Assembly (NCBI GenBank): GCA_029249345.1
Contig: JAQWHM010000015.1
Span: 103,058-167,057, forward strand
DNA: 64,000 bases
Reading direction: 5' to 3'
Origin: UBA10348 sp002469915
Lineage (GTDB): Bacteria; Bacteroidota; Rhodothermia; Rhodothermales; UBA10348
Shown here: positions 1-8,029 of the stretch, piece by piece
Layout of the letters: every line of letters begins with the position of its first letter
How positions within the stretch are numbered: position 1 is the first letter of the stretch
The notes under the pieces: generated by a model
Seen by the model: only the letters and a program-made list of their open reading frames with translations
The model's database searches: none
What the model was told of the DNA's origin: nothing
Program-made: the position numbers and the translations under genes

Positions 1-134
1 AGCCTGAACTTGGCTTCACTCAGAGCGGCATGCTCATCGCGAAGTTCCTCATCCTTGAGCAGCGATCGTAGATCGGTGCTCTGAGGTAATTCACCGTAGA
101 GGTGGAGTAATATGTCTCGTTTGTCGTTTTTCAT
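1..134 (-). CDS. Start of a possible anti-sigma or sigma-associated gene (cut by window edge)
   Basis: The frame starts at an ATG on the minus strand one base after the stop of the ECF sigma gene and stays open to the window edge, giving 44 visible residues beginning MKNDKRDILLHLYGELPQ. The spacing implies co-transcription and probable translational coupling with the sigma factor. Genes in this position often encode the cognate anti-sigma factor, and the short helical, acidic N-terminus with an LYGELP segment resembles the start of such proteins. No zinc-binding His/Cys motif is visible in the part present. The functional label is inference from position; the coding call rests on tight spacing and an uninterrupted frame. 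Confidence 0.5.
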   Translation of the reverse strand, partial: MKNDKRDILLHLYGELPQSTDLRSLLKDEELRDEHAALSEAKFR

Positions 135-135
135 T

Positions 136-741
136 TTATTCACCGACTTCCGTGAGATCCTTGATTTCTTCAGTAGACATCATGCGTCGCAGGTTTATCA
201 GCGCGTAGCGCATGCGTCCGAGGGCTGTGTTAATGGAACACCCCGTGAGATCCGCAATCTCTCGAAATGTTAGATCTGCTTCGTGTCTGAGAAGGAGGAC
301 TTCCTTTTGCTCATTAGACAGTGCGTCGATACAGACTTTCAATACATCCGCCTGCTGGCTTAGGTGCATTTTAAAATCGGCAGCGGGCTCATGGTCTGGC
401 AACCGTTCCCAATAAGAGGTTGCGTCGTCTTCGTTGGATCCGGGTACGTCCTGCCATTTCTTTCTGGCACGAAGATGGTCCAACGCGGCATTTCTGGCGA
501 TGCGCATGACCCAGGCCAGAAATTTTCCTTGAGTGGTATACGATCCCCGTTGTTTTGACAGGGCCGATATGACTCTCAAATACGTATCCTGAAACAGGTC
601 ATTGGCCACTTCGCGATTGCGCACCATTCCCAGCAGGTATCCGAATACCCGTTCTTGATGTCGGTTTACCAGCGTGTGAAAGGCGGCTTGGTCGCCGGAT
701 TCCACATACCTGGATACCAGAACTTCATCAGCTGGATGCAT
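136..741 (-). CDS. ECF-type RNA polymerase sigma factor
   Basis: This 201-residue protein has the two-domain plan of extracytoplasmic-function sigma factors. Region 2 spans about residues 20-92, with a core-binding helix around NREVANDLFQDTYLRV and a -10-recognition segment ending near NAALDHLRARKKW. Region 4 spans about residues 135-192, with a helix-turn-helix around LTFREIADLTGCSINTALGR that would read the -35 element. It would direct RNA polymerase to a stress or envelope regulon. The next gene begins one base after its stop, consistent with a sigma/anti-sigma pair. The ATG start follows a 150-base region after the mltD-like gene in the same direction. The subgroup of ECF factor cannot be assigned by eye. 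Confidence 0.93.
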   Translation of the reverse strand: MHPADEVLVSRYVESGDQAAFHTLVNRHQERVFGYLLGMVRNREVANDLFQDTYLRVISALSKQRGSYTTQGKFLAWVMRIARNAALDHLRARKKWQDVPGSNEDDATSYWERLPDHEPAADFKMHLSQQADVLKVCIDALSNEQKEVLLLRHEADLTFREIADLTGCSINTALGRMRYALINLRRMMSTEEIKDLTEVGE

Positions 742-891
742 GGTAGGCAGTGAAGGTTAAAAGCAGTTCAATCCGGATCTCCAGAGCAGCGCACAGCTCA
801 GATTTCCGCATTCTGCAGGTATAACGGGATGTCCTGCGAGATATTGTACGGACGACATCGAAAAAGAAACAACTAGACCCGAACGGAATGC

Positions 892-3051
892 CTATCGGTG
901 GATTTTGAGCTGCTGACCTATCCGAATGGTGTTGGATGTCAGATTATTCCAACTCTTGATATTGGCTATGGACACGCCATATTGTTGCGAAATCTCAATC
1001 AGTGTATCTCCTCGCCGGATCGTGTGCGAAATGATCTTGGCTTGAGAGGAATAAATGGAAAGACGTTGATCCACCTTGATGTTGGACCCACGGATGTTAT
1101 TCCATTGCCGGAGCTGAGAAACGGTTACGTCATGCTTTTGTGCTATACCGCTCAACGTATCTCCACGGCGGACCCGGTATGTTGCGGGACCACTGGGTGC
1201 TGCAGGGGCTGAGCGACCATCTGTATAAATGTTGATGGCCTGTCCCACTTTGATTTTGGATCCACTTAACCCATTCCAACCTCTGACTTTGGCCATGGAA
1301 ACGTTGTGGCCATCCGCGATTTCGCTTAGCGTATCCCCACGTTTCACTTTGTACGTGATGCGCGTCTCTTTTGGTGGGGCAGGTGTTTCGGTCTTTGTAG
1401 CTTCGGTATCTGCAGAGGTAGTCCGGATACTAGCTTTCTGTATCGGGGTCGTCTCACTAGTAGACGGCGTCCGGTTTTCAGCTATAACTTGCTGCACCAG
1501 AATCGGTGAAGTGGCTCTACGTCCGTATTGAACAGTGGACTCAGAAGCATCTGCAAACTGTGTCTCGGTCAAGTTGCTCTGGTAATCAGCAAACGGTACT
1601 ACTAGTCGTTGACCGATTCGAATATTTGTTCTGGTCAATCCGTTTTTTTGCATGAGGCGAGATACTGACACGCCAAACTGAGATCCGATTCCACTCAACG
1701 TGTCTCCACGCTTTACGATGTATTCCCCTGACGGTCGTTTTGCAGACTCGGGGAGCGCATCGTAGGCAGCGATGAATCCGTCGTGAGATCCCAAGGGAAT
1801 CCGGAGATAGAACGACCCCATGGTCGGAGGAAGTGATTCCTGCCTTAAATTTGGATTGAGTGCTTTTATCGTGGCCACATCGGTACTGGCCATACCCGCT
1901 ATGTCAGACAAGGACAACATGCCCGTTACAGGGATCACGTGGTAAGCGTATTGAGGGCCCTCAGGCGGACGCTCCAATCCGTATGCCTCAGGGTTCGATG
2001 TAATCAGGGCTGTCGCAATAAAGAGGGGGACGTAGTTTCGGGTTTCTTTGGGGATATATGGATAGATATCCCAGTAAGTAGGTTTGGCTTTACCCGTTTT
2101 CTTCATGGCTCGCTTAATGCAGCGGTAGCTACAGTTATATCCAGCAAGCACCATGTGCCAGTCTTCATCATACTGGCGATACAGGTCTTTCATGTGGCGG
2201 GCAGCCGCTCGTGTGGCTAATTCAGGATCCATACGATCATCGACCCAGGCGTTAACATTCAAGTCGTAGGCTCTTCCAGTGGCGGCCATAAACTGCCACA
2301 TGCCAGTAGCTCTTGCCCAGCTTCGGGCGCGGGGGTTCAGACCGGACTCGATCATGGCCAGATATTTTAGCTCATCCGGGATACCTTCCTCCGCAAAAAT
2401 CTTCTCGACCATCGGGAAATACGTATCCGCCCGACCGAGCCAGACTTGCATCGACTCACGCCTGTCTCGCAGTAAAAATTGCATACTGCTTTCTACCAGC
2501 CTGTTCATCGTCATGGGGACTTCCGTACCCACGGGTTGTAGACCACTAGGAACAACATCCTCCAGAAGGGGATCTTCGACGACATCCATTGCAGCAAACG
2601 TAGCCTTCCTTAGCTCATAGATGTCTCCAAAAGCGGCAAATAGCGTGTCAGAGGGACCATAAACCCGTTCATGTTCTTCAACAAGTGATTTGTACACATG
2701 TAAAAAACGAGTGTCATCAACGACGTCATCGATCAATAATAAAGAGCCGAGCTCTTGGATGGCTAAGTCCAGAATGAATACGATGGCATCTTGGTCGCTC
2801 CGCGACTCCGCGGCCATGATGTCGCTCTGGAATCCATAGAGTGCAGACAATCTTTCCAAGTAGCCGGAATTACCAACTTCCGCTTCCATCGCGGAGCGAA
2901 TGGGAATGGCTCCGGATGAGCGAATGTTGATTGGCTCAGGAGGGAGGACCTCAACTTTTCTGCTCTGTCCCGAGGCGGATGACGTCAGAAAAAGTAGAAA
3001 AAGGGTCAGGACAGTTATCGAACGCACGATTTGAGATCGGAAGATGGCCAT
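892..3051 (-). CDS. mltD: MltD-like membrane-bound lytic murein transglycosylase with four LysM repeats
   Basis: The 719-residue protein begins with a hydrophobic export signal (about residues 8-28). It carries a lytic transglycosylase domain at about 205-320, with the catalytic Glu in the MIESGLNP motif (Glu235) and the family signatures TGMWQFM and VLAGYN. Four LysM domains follow at about 443-487, 566-609, 624-667 and 675-718, each opening with the RGDTL signature. A Ser/Thr/Pro/Glu-rich linker lies at 500-565. Enzymes of this family cleave the MurNAc-GlcNAc bond of peptidoglycan with formation of a 1,6-anhydro end, and LysM domains bind glycan chains. E. coli MltD has fewer LysM repeats, so this is an extended version. 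The site of action should be the periplasmic face of the envelope. Confidence 0.92.
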   Translation of the reverse strand: MAIFRSQIVRSITVLTLFLLFLTSSASGQSRKVEVLPPEPINIRSSGAIPIRSAMEAEVGNSGYLERLSALYGFQSDIMAAESRSDQDAIVFILDLAIQELGSLLLIDDVVDDTRFLHVYKSLVEEHERVYGPSDTLFAAFGDIYELRKATFAAMDVVEDPLLEDVVPSGLQPVGTEVPMTMNRLVESSMQFLLRDRRESMQVWLGRADTYFPMVEKIFAEEGIPDELKYLAMIESGLNPRARSWARATGMWQFMAATGRAYDLNVNAWVDDRMDPELATRAAARHMKDLYRQYDEDWHMVLAGYNCSYRCIKRAMKKTGKAKPTYWDIYPYIPKETRNYVPLFIATALITSNPEAYGLERPPEGPQYAYHVIPVTGMLSLSDIAGMASTDVATIKALNPNLRQESLPPTMGSFYLRIPLGSHDGFIAAYDALPESAKRPSGEYIVKRGDTLSGIGSQFGVSVSRLMQKNGLTRTNIRIGQRLVVPFADYQSNLTETQFADASESTVQYGRRATSPILVQQVIAENRTPSTSETTPIQKASIRTTSADTEATKTETPAPPKETRITYKVKRGDTLSEIADGHNVSMAKVRGWNGLSGSKIKVGQAINIYTDGRSAPAAPSGPATYRVRRGDTLSGIAQKHDVTVSQLRQWNNIRGSNIKVDQRLSIYSSQAKIISHTIRRGDTLIEISQQYGVSIANIKSWNNLTSNTIRIGQQLKIHR

Positions 3052-3235
3052 TTCGATTACGGGCTACCAATAACGGATATAGATGATCGGCACTTAAAGT
3101 AACCTCTCACCATGTGAACCGGATCGTTTGAAGGATAGGCGTTTAGCTGGAATGGAAAAAGATACGACACGGTTCCCTTGGTGTTGCAATAACACACTTC
3201 TCAAACGGGTAAAAATGATTTTCCGCTGGGACCGC

Positions 3236-4789
3236 TTAAAGAGGAATGTTGCCGTGCTTTTTGCGGGGGTTTGTCGCGACTTTGTTTTTTAGCATCTCTA
3301 GACCGCGAATAAGGCGTAATCGGGTAGTTGATGGCTCAATCACGTCATCCACAAAACCGTGTTCTGCAGCGACATACGGATTGGCAAAGCGATCTTTGTA
3401 CTCTTCGGTGATTTGTTGTTCAGTGGCTGCAGGATCATCCGACTCGGCCAACTGCCTACGATAGATGATTTCAACGGCTCCTTTGGGGCCCATCACGGCA
3501 ATTTCAGCTGTAGGCCATGCGAAATTCAGATCTCCACGTATATGTTTGGAGTTCATTACGTCATAGGCACCACCGTATGCCTTCCGCGTGATGACGGTGA
3601 TCTTGGGGACCGTTGCCTCGCAGAAAGCATAGAGCAATTTGGCCCCGTTGCGGATAATGCCGCGCCACTCTTGATCCGTTCCAGGCATAAATCCAGGTAC
3701 GTCTTCAAACACGAGTAGAGGAATATTGAAGGCATCGCAAAACCGAACAAATCGAGCCCCCTTTATAGAGGAGTCAATATCCAAAACGCCAGCTAACACC
3801 GCTGGGTTATTGGCTACAATACCGACAGGCTGCCCATTCATTCGGGCAAAACCAACAATAATATTGGGTGCGAAATCGGCATGGACCTCAAAGAAATGGC
3901 TTTCATCAACGATCATCCCAATGACCGAGCGCATTTCATAGGGTTTGTTCGGGTTGGAAGGGATGATTTCGTTGAGCGCAGCATCGGCACGGTCCACCTT
4001 ATCTGCGGTGGGTTTGATAGGAGGAGCTTCCTCGCAATTAGATGGCAGATAGGAATGAAGCTCACGCAAGGCCATCAGGCATTCCGCTTCACTATTGCAG
4101 GCCATGTGGGCCACGCCACTTTTAGATGCATGCGTATCTGCTCCACCCAGTTCCTCACTCGTTACCTCTTCCTGCGTAACCGTCTTAACGACGTTCGGTC
4201 CCGTTACAAACATATAGCTGGATGAGCGGACCATAAAGATGAAATCAGTGATGGCCGGAGAATATACCGCTCCGCCCGCGCAGGGCCCCATAACGGCTGA
4301 TAATTGTGGCACCACGCCTGAAGCCTGCGTGTTTAGCAGGAATATATCTGCGTATCCACCCAACGAAACGACTCCCTCCTGAATACGAGCACCACCCGAA
4401 TCGTTCAAACCAATGATAGGGGCTCCGTTTTCAAGAGCCAGTTTCATGATTTTGATAATCTTCTGGGCATGGGCTTGTCCCAGAGAACCTCCGAAAACGG
4501 TAAAATCCTGACTGTATACGTATACGAGTCGACCCTCAATCGTGCCATATCCGGTCACCACTCCATCCCCGTACGGCCGGTTGTTTTCCAAACCGAAGTC
4601 GTGGGTTTGATGCCGTACAAACATGCCGAGTTCTTCGAATGAATCGTCATCCAGCAGGATTTCAATCCGTTCGCGAGCCGTGAGTTTGCCTTTTGCGTGT
4701 TGTCGGTCTATCCGGTCTTGACCACCTCCAAGCTTTGCTTCATCGCGCCGGTTGGCCAAGTCCTGGAGTAGATCTTTTTTGGAGTGCAT
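3236..4789 (-). CDS. pccB: Propionyl-CoA (acyl-CoA) carboxylase beta chain
   Basis: This is a carboxyltransferase of the acyl-CoA carboxylase family, about 517 residues from the chosen ATG. Family features include the start HSKKDLLQDL, the AKGKLTARERI segment, GGSLGQAHAQKI, the oxyanion-hole region NDSGGARIQEGV, and the C-terminal segment GGAYDVMNSKH. The Asp in GGAYDVM sits in the region described as a propionyl-CoA specificity determinant in actinobacterial enzymes, which favours PccB over an acetyl-CoA enzyme. It would transfer carboxyl from biotin to propionyl-CoA, giving methylmalonyl-CoA. A TTG start at 4858 is open but would overlap the upstream gene by 32 bases and add 23 non-conserved residues, so ATG at 4789 is preferred. 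No biotin-carboxylase or biotin-carrier gene is adjacent. Confidence 0.93.
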   Translation of the reverse strand: MHSKKDLLQDLANRRDEAKLGGGQDRIDRQHAKGKLTARERIEILLDDDSFEELGMFVRHQTHDFGLENNRPYGDGVVTGYGTIEGRLVYVYSQDFTVFGGSLGQAHAQKIIKIMKLALENGAPIIGLNDSGGARIQEGVVSLGGYADIFLLNTQASGVVPQLSAVMGPCAGGAVYSPAITDFIFMVRSSSYMFVTGPNVVKTVTQEEVTSEELGGADTHASKSGVAHMACNSEAECLMALRELHSYLPSNCEEAPPIKPTADKVDRADAALNEIIPSNPNKPYEMRSVIGMIVDESHFFEVHADFAPNIIVGFARMNGQPVGIVANNPAVLAGVLDIDSSIKGARFVRFCDAFNIPLLVFEDVPGFMPGTDQEWRGIIRNGAKLLYAFCEATVPKITVITRKAYGGAYDVMNSKHIRGDLNFAWPTAEIAVMGPKGAVEIIYRRQLAESDDPAATEQQITEEYKDRFANPYVAAEHGFVDDVIEPSTTRLRLIRGLEMLKNKVATNPRKKHGNIPL

Positions 4790-4826
4790 GGGATAGGGCC
4801 AATTCAGTGATTCGGAAGGGGACGCC

Positions 4827-6065
4827 TCAGGCGCGGTCGCCTGAATATCGAGATTCAACAGCGTTGGTGAAATCTACAGCGGATTCTGAGTATATATCCA
4901 CTTGATACATTCGGAAAACATGATCGGCTATGATTTCCGAAGCCGTTGTCCAATCCGGAGCCGATCCTAATTCGTTCATCGTAGCGTTGAATTTATTCTC
5001 ATCACCATTAAATAAATCGTTAATGAATCGATTCTTGTGATTGATGCCTACACCAAGGACCACGATGGCCGGATCATGATACACTGAAGGCTGACCGGCT
5101 GTATTTGCTTCGTTTGGTTGAAACTGTTTCCAAAGGGGAACGGCAGCGTCCGGCGTTTCTGACTGTTGGATCGTGGTTGACTCCTCGGCGTCGTCTGAGA
5201 CTTGATCTTTCTGACGAAATTTCTGCCAGAGAGGTACGTCTGAGCCTTCATCTTGTAAACCAACTGTCTGCTTTTCTACGAGAGGCGCAGTTTTGACTTC
5301 TACATCTCCCGAATGAAGTACCTGTCGCAAAATGACATCCAGCGTTCCAACTGTGATTAACTGAGCAGATCGGGATTGAGCTGCGCTGGTGACGGCTGAT
5401 GCGATGTCGCTGCGGCCTTTAGACGTATAAAACTGATAAACAAAGGCGACTGGCAAGCCGGGAGAGGACAACGCTACCATTTTGATGAGAGGCTGAAGCA
5501 GTTTGAGCCAATCTTCCGTGAGGTGATCTCGAGTGAATCGTTGATCTAGGTGGGAAACGGTTTTTTCGAAATCCGGCTTGAAAATTCTGAGTTCACCTTT
5601 TCGTTCCAGGTAGGCATCAACACCCATCCGCAGGTAAGGATAATCAGAAAAATAGCCTGTTTTTCGACGTACATCGTTGGCAGTGACCGAGTCTGCATCG
5701 TTAGGGAAAATGAAGCTCACCAATGTCTCAACAGGAGAGATCAAATAGTTCAGCACATTCTCTACGGCTTGTCGCACGATTTTTGAAAACTCTTCTGAAG
5801 GAAATCGAGCGGAAAGGGACATGGCCAGAATAGTCTGCCGAAGGGCGACATGAACCCGTTCGTCCTCTACATCAAACCATGCGGACTGGGTGGGCATGGA
5901 CTGAATGGCTTCCAATTCTAGTTTTCTGTCTAGTGTACTGAGCAAGAAATGTCGGATGCTTTCCGGGATTTCTGCACTTGAAATAGCCGACCTAGACCGC
6001 GTTTCGCCTTCCGGAAACGCGGTCAGTATATGATTGATCTGATTTTGAATGGTTTGCTCGCGCAT
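4827..6065 (-). CDS. Uncharacterised protein with two VPLW motifs, upstream of pccB
   Basis: I do not recognise a named family. The 412-residue soluble protein has no signal peptide or membrane segment. The first 250 residues look alpha-helical; residues 265-325 form a polar, probably disordered linker that carries the same short motif twice, VPLWQKF at 277-283 and VPLWKQF at 309-315. A conserved-looking C-terminal part follows (about 330-405). The frame extends upstream to a TTG at 6266, but that 67-residue extension is Arg/Cys-rich and unlike coding sequence, so the ATG at 6065 was chosen, with AAAGAG about eight bases upstream. It lies 37 bases before pccB in the same direction and is probably co-transcribed with it. 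The doubled motif suggests a docking site for a partner, which is inference. Confidence 0.72.
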   Translation of the reverse strand: MREQTIQNQINHILTAFPEGETRSRSAISSAEIPESIRHFLLSTLDRKLELEAIQSMPTQSAWFDVEDERVHVALRQTILAMSLSARFPSEEFSKIVRQAVENVLNYLISPVETLVSFIFPNDADSVTANDVRRKTGYFSDYPYLRMGVDAYLERKGELRIFKPDFEKTVSHLDQRFTRDHLTEDWLKLLQPLIKMVALSSPGLPVAFVYQFYTSKGRSDIASAVTSAAQSRSAQLITVGTLDVILRQVLHSGDVEVKTAPLVEKQTVGLQDEGSDVPLWQKFRQKDQVSDDAEESTTIQQSETPDAAVPLWKQFQPNEANTAGQPSVYHDPAIVVLGVGINHKNRFINDLFNGDENKFNATMNELGSAPDWTTASEIIADHVFRMYQVDIYSESAVDFTNAVESRYSGDRA

Positions 6066-6353
6066 TCCTTTATCACTCTTTGTTGTTCGTGTACTCCTAC
6101 GCCAAATCGGTACACAGGTTTGTGCAATTCCGAATCCCGTGCCTAATTGAATAGGATCTAATATGTAAAAACGGTGAAAGAGCCTAAGGATGGAATACAA
6201 ACCAACTTCTGATCGTCTACACAGAGGCTGGCTCTGTTTGACAGTCCGAAAAACATTTTGACCCAACCCTTAAGGTATTTCTTAGGGGGCCGATAACTTT
6301 TTCGAGACGGACTCTGATTCATCCAGGATTTGTCTCAAGGCGGTTTGTCCTCA

Positions 6354-6388
6354 GGAAAAGCTCGGTCCCGTAAGGCCGGGCTTTTTCC
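6354..6388 (+). terminator. Intrinsic-terminator-like hairpin upstream of a plus-strand gene
   Basis: The left arm GGAAAAGCTCGG (6354-6365) pairs with the right arm at 6376-6388 through 12 pairs, including one G-T wobble and one bulged T. The loop is ten bases and the 3' arm ends in a T-run, followed by ATTTTT. It lies between divergent genes, so it does not end either of them. It may terminate a short unannotated transcript or act as a leader attenuator for the gene starting at 6437. Confidence 0.6.
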
Positions 6389-6424
6389 ATTTTTAGGAAG
6401 CCTACTTACCAACCGCCAATTTAC

Positions 6425-6428
6425 AGGA
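6425..6428 (+). promoter_or_regulatory. Ribosome binding site that decides the start at 6437
   Basis: AGGA lies eight bases before the GTG at 6437 but only two before the in-frame TTG at 6431. The normal spacing therefore supports the GTG, which gives a clean signal peptide beginning MKRLLG. Confidence 0.55.
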
Positions 6429-6436
6429 ATTTGTAC

Positions 6437-7714
6437 GTGAAACGTCTTTTAGGATCTGCTTTCCTGCTGTTTCTCTTTGCAACACCCTCATTTGCACAGG
6501 ACAGTAAGCCAGAAACACTCAATGTCTTTATAGACTGTGATCGCCGCTCATGTGACTTCGATTACATTCGCCGAGAAATTCCGTACGTCAACTACGTGAG
6601 AGACCGAGTCGGTTCTGATGTGCACGTACTCATTACCCAGCGTGGAACGGGATCTGGTGGAAGAGAATATGAAATGCAGTTTATGGGTCAGGAAGACCTA
6701 TCTGTAATGGTTGATACGCTCACCTATTCAGCTGGCGTGACGGAGACGAACACGGAACGTCGAGAAGGAATGACTGAAACCCTAGCTCGTGGATTGGTCC
6801 GTTTCCTGATGACCACCACTATTGGAGATCGAATTATTGTTTCTGTACCCGTCTACGAAGAATCGGAGGCCCCAGAAATGGTACAGGTGATTAATGATCC
6901 TTGGAATTTTTGGGTATTCAACGTGAGCTTGAGCGGAGAGATGGACGGGGAGTCGAACCAAAAAGGCTACGAAGTTCAAGGGCGGATGTCTGCCGATCGC
7001 GTTACGGAAGATTGGAAAATCGGGCTTAGCGGTAGATTTCTGTACAATGAAAACGAGTACGACCTCTCTTCTGGAAAATTTACGACGACCAACGAAAGCG
7101 CTTGGGTCTATGGGCAGGTTGTGAAAAGTCTCAATGCCCACTGGTCGGCTGGACTTACTACGTATTCCAACACGTCATCGCGCAACAATACCAAGTTTGC
7201 CACCTCGCTTTCGCCAACCGTTGAGTACGCCGTATTTCCGTACTCACAGTCCTCGACAAGGGACTTTCGGTTTCGGTATGAGCTGAACTTTCGTCGCTAC
7301 GAATACGACGAGATAACCGTCTACAATGAAACGACGCAGGTTTTAGTCCAAAATCAGCTTTCAGTCACCGCTAATTTCAGACAGCCTTGGGGTAATGCCC
7401 GCACGCGGATCTCTATCGAGTCGTTTGTGACAGACTTTGAGCAATCTATGTTTGACCTGTACAATATCAGTATGGGAAGTGAATTGAGTGTGCGAGTTGC
7501 CAAAGGGCTTTCGTTCAACGTTGGTGGGGAAGTAAAATGGGTCAAAGACCAGATTTGGTTGCCCCTGGAGACATCTGAAGACGAAGAAGTGCTCGTTGGG
7601 TCGAAAGCGTTGCCCACGGATATTGAGTTTGAGCTGCAATTCGGCTTCAGCTATCGCTTTGGATCGATCTACAATAATGTGGTGAATCCTCGATTTAACA
7701 TGTTTGATTACTAG
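6437..7714 (+). CDS. Exported beta-rich protein, probable outer-membrane barrel
   Basis: The 425-residue product starts with a signal peptide (MKRLLGSAFLLFLFATPSFAQ). An N-terminal soluble domain of about 120 residues contains the segment FIDCDRRSCDFDYIRREIPY, with two Cys residues five apart. From about residue 145 the sequence alternates polar and aromatic residues in many short strands (for example WKIGLSGRFLYNENEY and FRFRYELNFRRYEYDE). It ends in FNMFDY with a terminal aromatic residue, as outer-membrane barrels usually do. I infer a soluble domain followed by a 12- to 14-stranded barrel. I do not recognise a named family with certainty. The gene stands alone, preceded by a hairpin and followed by a structured, terminator-bearing intergenic region. 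Confidence 0.78.
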   Translation: MKRLLGSAFLLFLFATPSFAQDSKPETLNVFIDCDRRSCDFDYIRREIPYVNYVRDRVGSDVHVLITQRGTGSGGREYEMQFMGQEDLSVMVDTLTYSAGVTETNTERREGMTETLARGLVRFLMTTTIGDRIIVSVPVYEESEAPEMVQVINDPWNFWVFNVSLSGEMDGESNQKGYEVQGRMSADRVTEDWKIGLSGRFLYNENEYDLSSGKFTTTNESAWVYGQVVKSLNAHWSAGLTTYSNTSSRNNTKFATSLSPTVEYAVFPYSQSSTRDFRFRYELNFRRYEYDEITVYNETTQVLVQNQLSVTANFRQPWGNARTRISIESFVTDFEQSMFDLYNISMGSELSVRVAKGLSFNVGGEVKWVKDQIWLPLETSEDEEVLVGSKALPTDIEFELQFGFSYRFGSIYNNVVNPRFNMFDY

Positions 7715-7734
7715 GCAGTAGGGAACCGTCCTAC

Positions 7735-7925
7735 GCACCGAACCAAAGCTACTGACAGACTTGAAGCGAGTGCTATCCGATACTGGACTTAGCGGAACTA
7801 AGAAACCGTAGACCCGACTCGCCGGTGGGCAAGATGGCAGCCCCAGGGCCGGTTGAAGAAGTTAAGAGGTCTACATGGTGCTGATGGGGTCGACGCTGGG
7901 TGAGCGCCGACCCCTCGGGGTTTTT
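7735..7925 (+). ncRNA. Candidate structured RNA ending in an intrinsic terminator
   Basis: Several segments can pair: GCACC 7735-7739 with GGTGC 7877-7881; GCGAGT 7766-7771 with ACTCGC 7817-7822; CTTAG 7788-7792 with CTAAG 7798-7802 around a CGGAA loop; and GTAGACC 7808-7814 with GGTCTAC 7868-7874. The second and fourth pairings cross, which implies either a pseudoknot or two alternative folds. A strong terminator follows. I compared it by eye with SRP RNA, tmRNA, RNase P RNA and common riboswitch cores and found no match. It could be an independent small RNA, a 6S-type RNA, a structured 3' UTR of the upstream gene, or a leader. The strand is taken from the T-run. Confidence 0.45.
7886..7925 (+). 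terminator. Strong intrinsic terminator
   Basis: GGGGTCG (7886-7892) pairs with CGACCCC (7908-7914); after one mismatch, CGCT (7894-7897) pairs with AGCG (7903-7906) around a GGGTG loop. TCGGGG and five Ts follow at 7915-7925. It can end transcripts from the upstream beta-protein gene or from the candidate RNA. Confidence 0.8.
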
Positions 7926-7939
7926 GGGATTTTGATTCA

Positions 7940-7977
7940 GCATTGGCAAGGCTTCATGCCTATATTTCTCGCCAATG
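7940..7977 (+). promoter_or_regulatory. Inverted repeat upstream of the MocA-type gene; shares an 11-mer with the DUF1080 promoter
   Basis: CATTGGC (7941-7947) and GCCAATG (7971-7977) form a perfect 7-base inverted repeat with a 23-base spacer. A TATATTT stretch sits between the arms. The segment GCATTGGCAAG (7940-7950) is the exact reverse complement of CTTGCCAATGC at 17886-17896, in front of the DUF1080 gene. A repressor or activator site is plausible. Confidence 0.4.
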
Positions 7978-8029
7978 TCTCGATATCGAATAATTCAGAC
8001 TTGGACACGGATTCCAGGATACCTCCCTC

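Larger units (their letters stand above)
6066..6436. other. 371-base divergent intergenic region
   Basis: This region separates the minus-strand unknown gene from the plus-strand beta-protein gene. It must hold promoters for both. The only distinct element I see is the terminator-like hairpin at 6354-6388. A TTGACC hexamer occurs near 6259, but no convincing -10 partner was found. No coding frame here looks real. Confidence 0.5.
7715..8029. other. 315-base intergenic region with candidate RNA gene and promoter
   Basis: This stretch has no credible coding frame. Its first two thirds (about 7735-7925) hold several complementary segments and end in a strong intrinsic terminator, described separately as a candidate ncRNA. 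The last third, 7926-8029, should carry the promoter of the oxidoreductase gene and contains the inverted repeat at 7941-7977. Confidence 0.6.

Noticed and set aside
7735..7925. SRP RNA, tmRNA or RNase P RNA identity for the structured region
   Set aside because: The expected SRP tetraloop/GGAAG-type core, CCA-ended tRNA-like part and RNase P conserved boxes are not seen.
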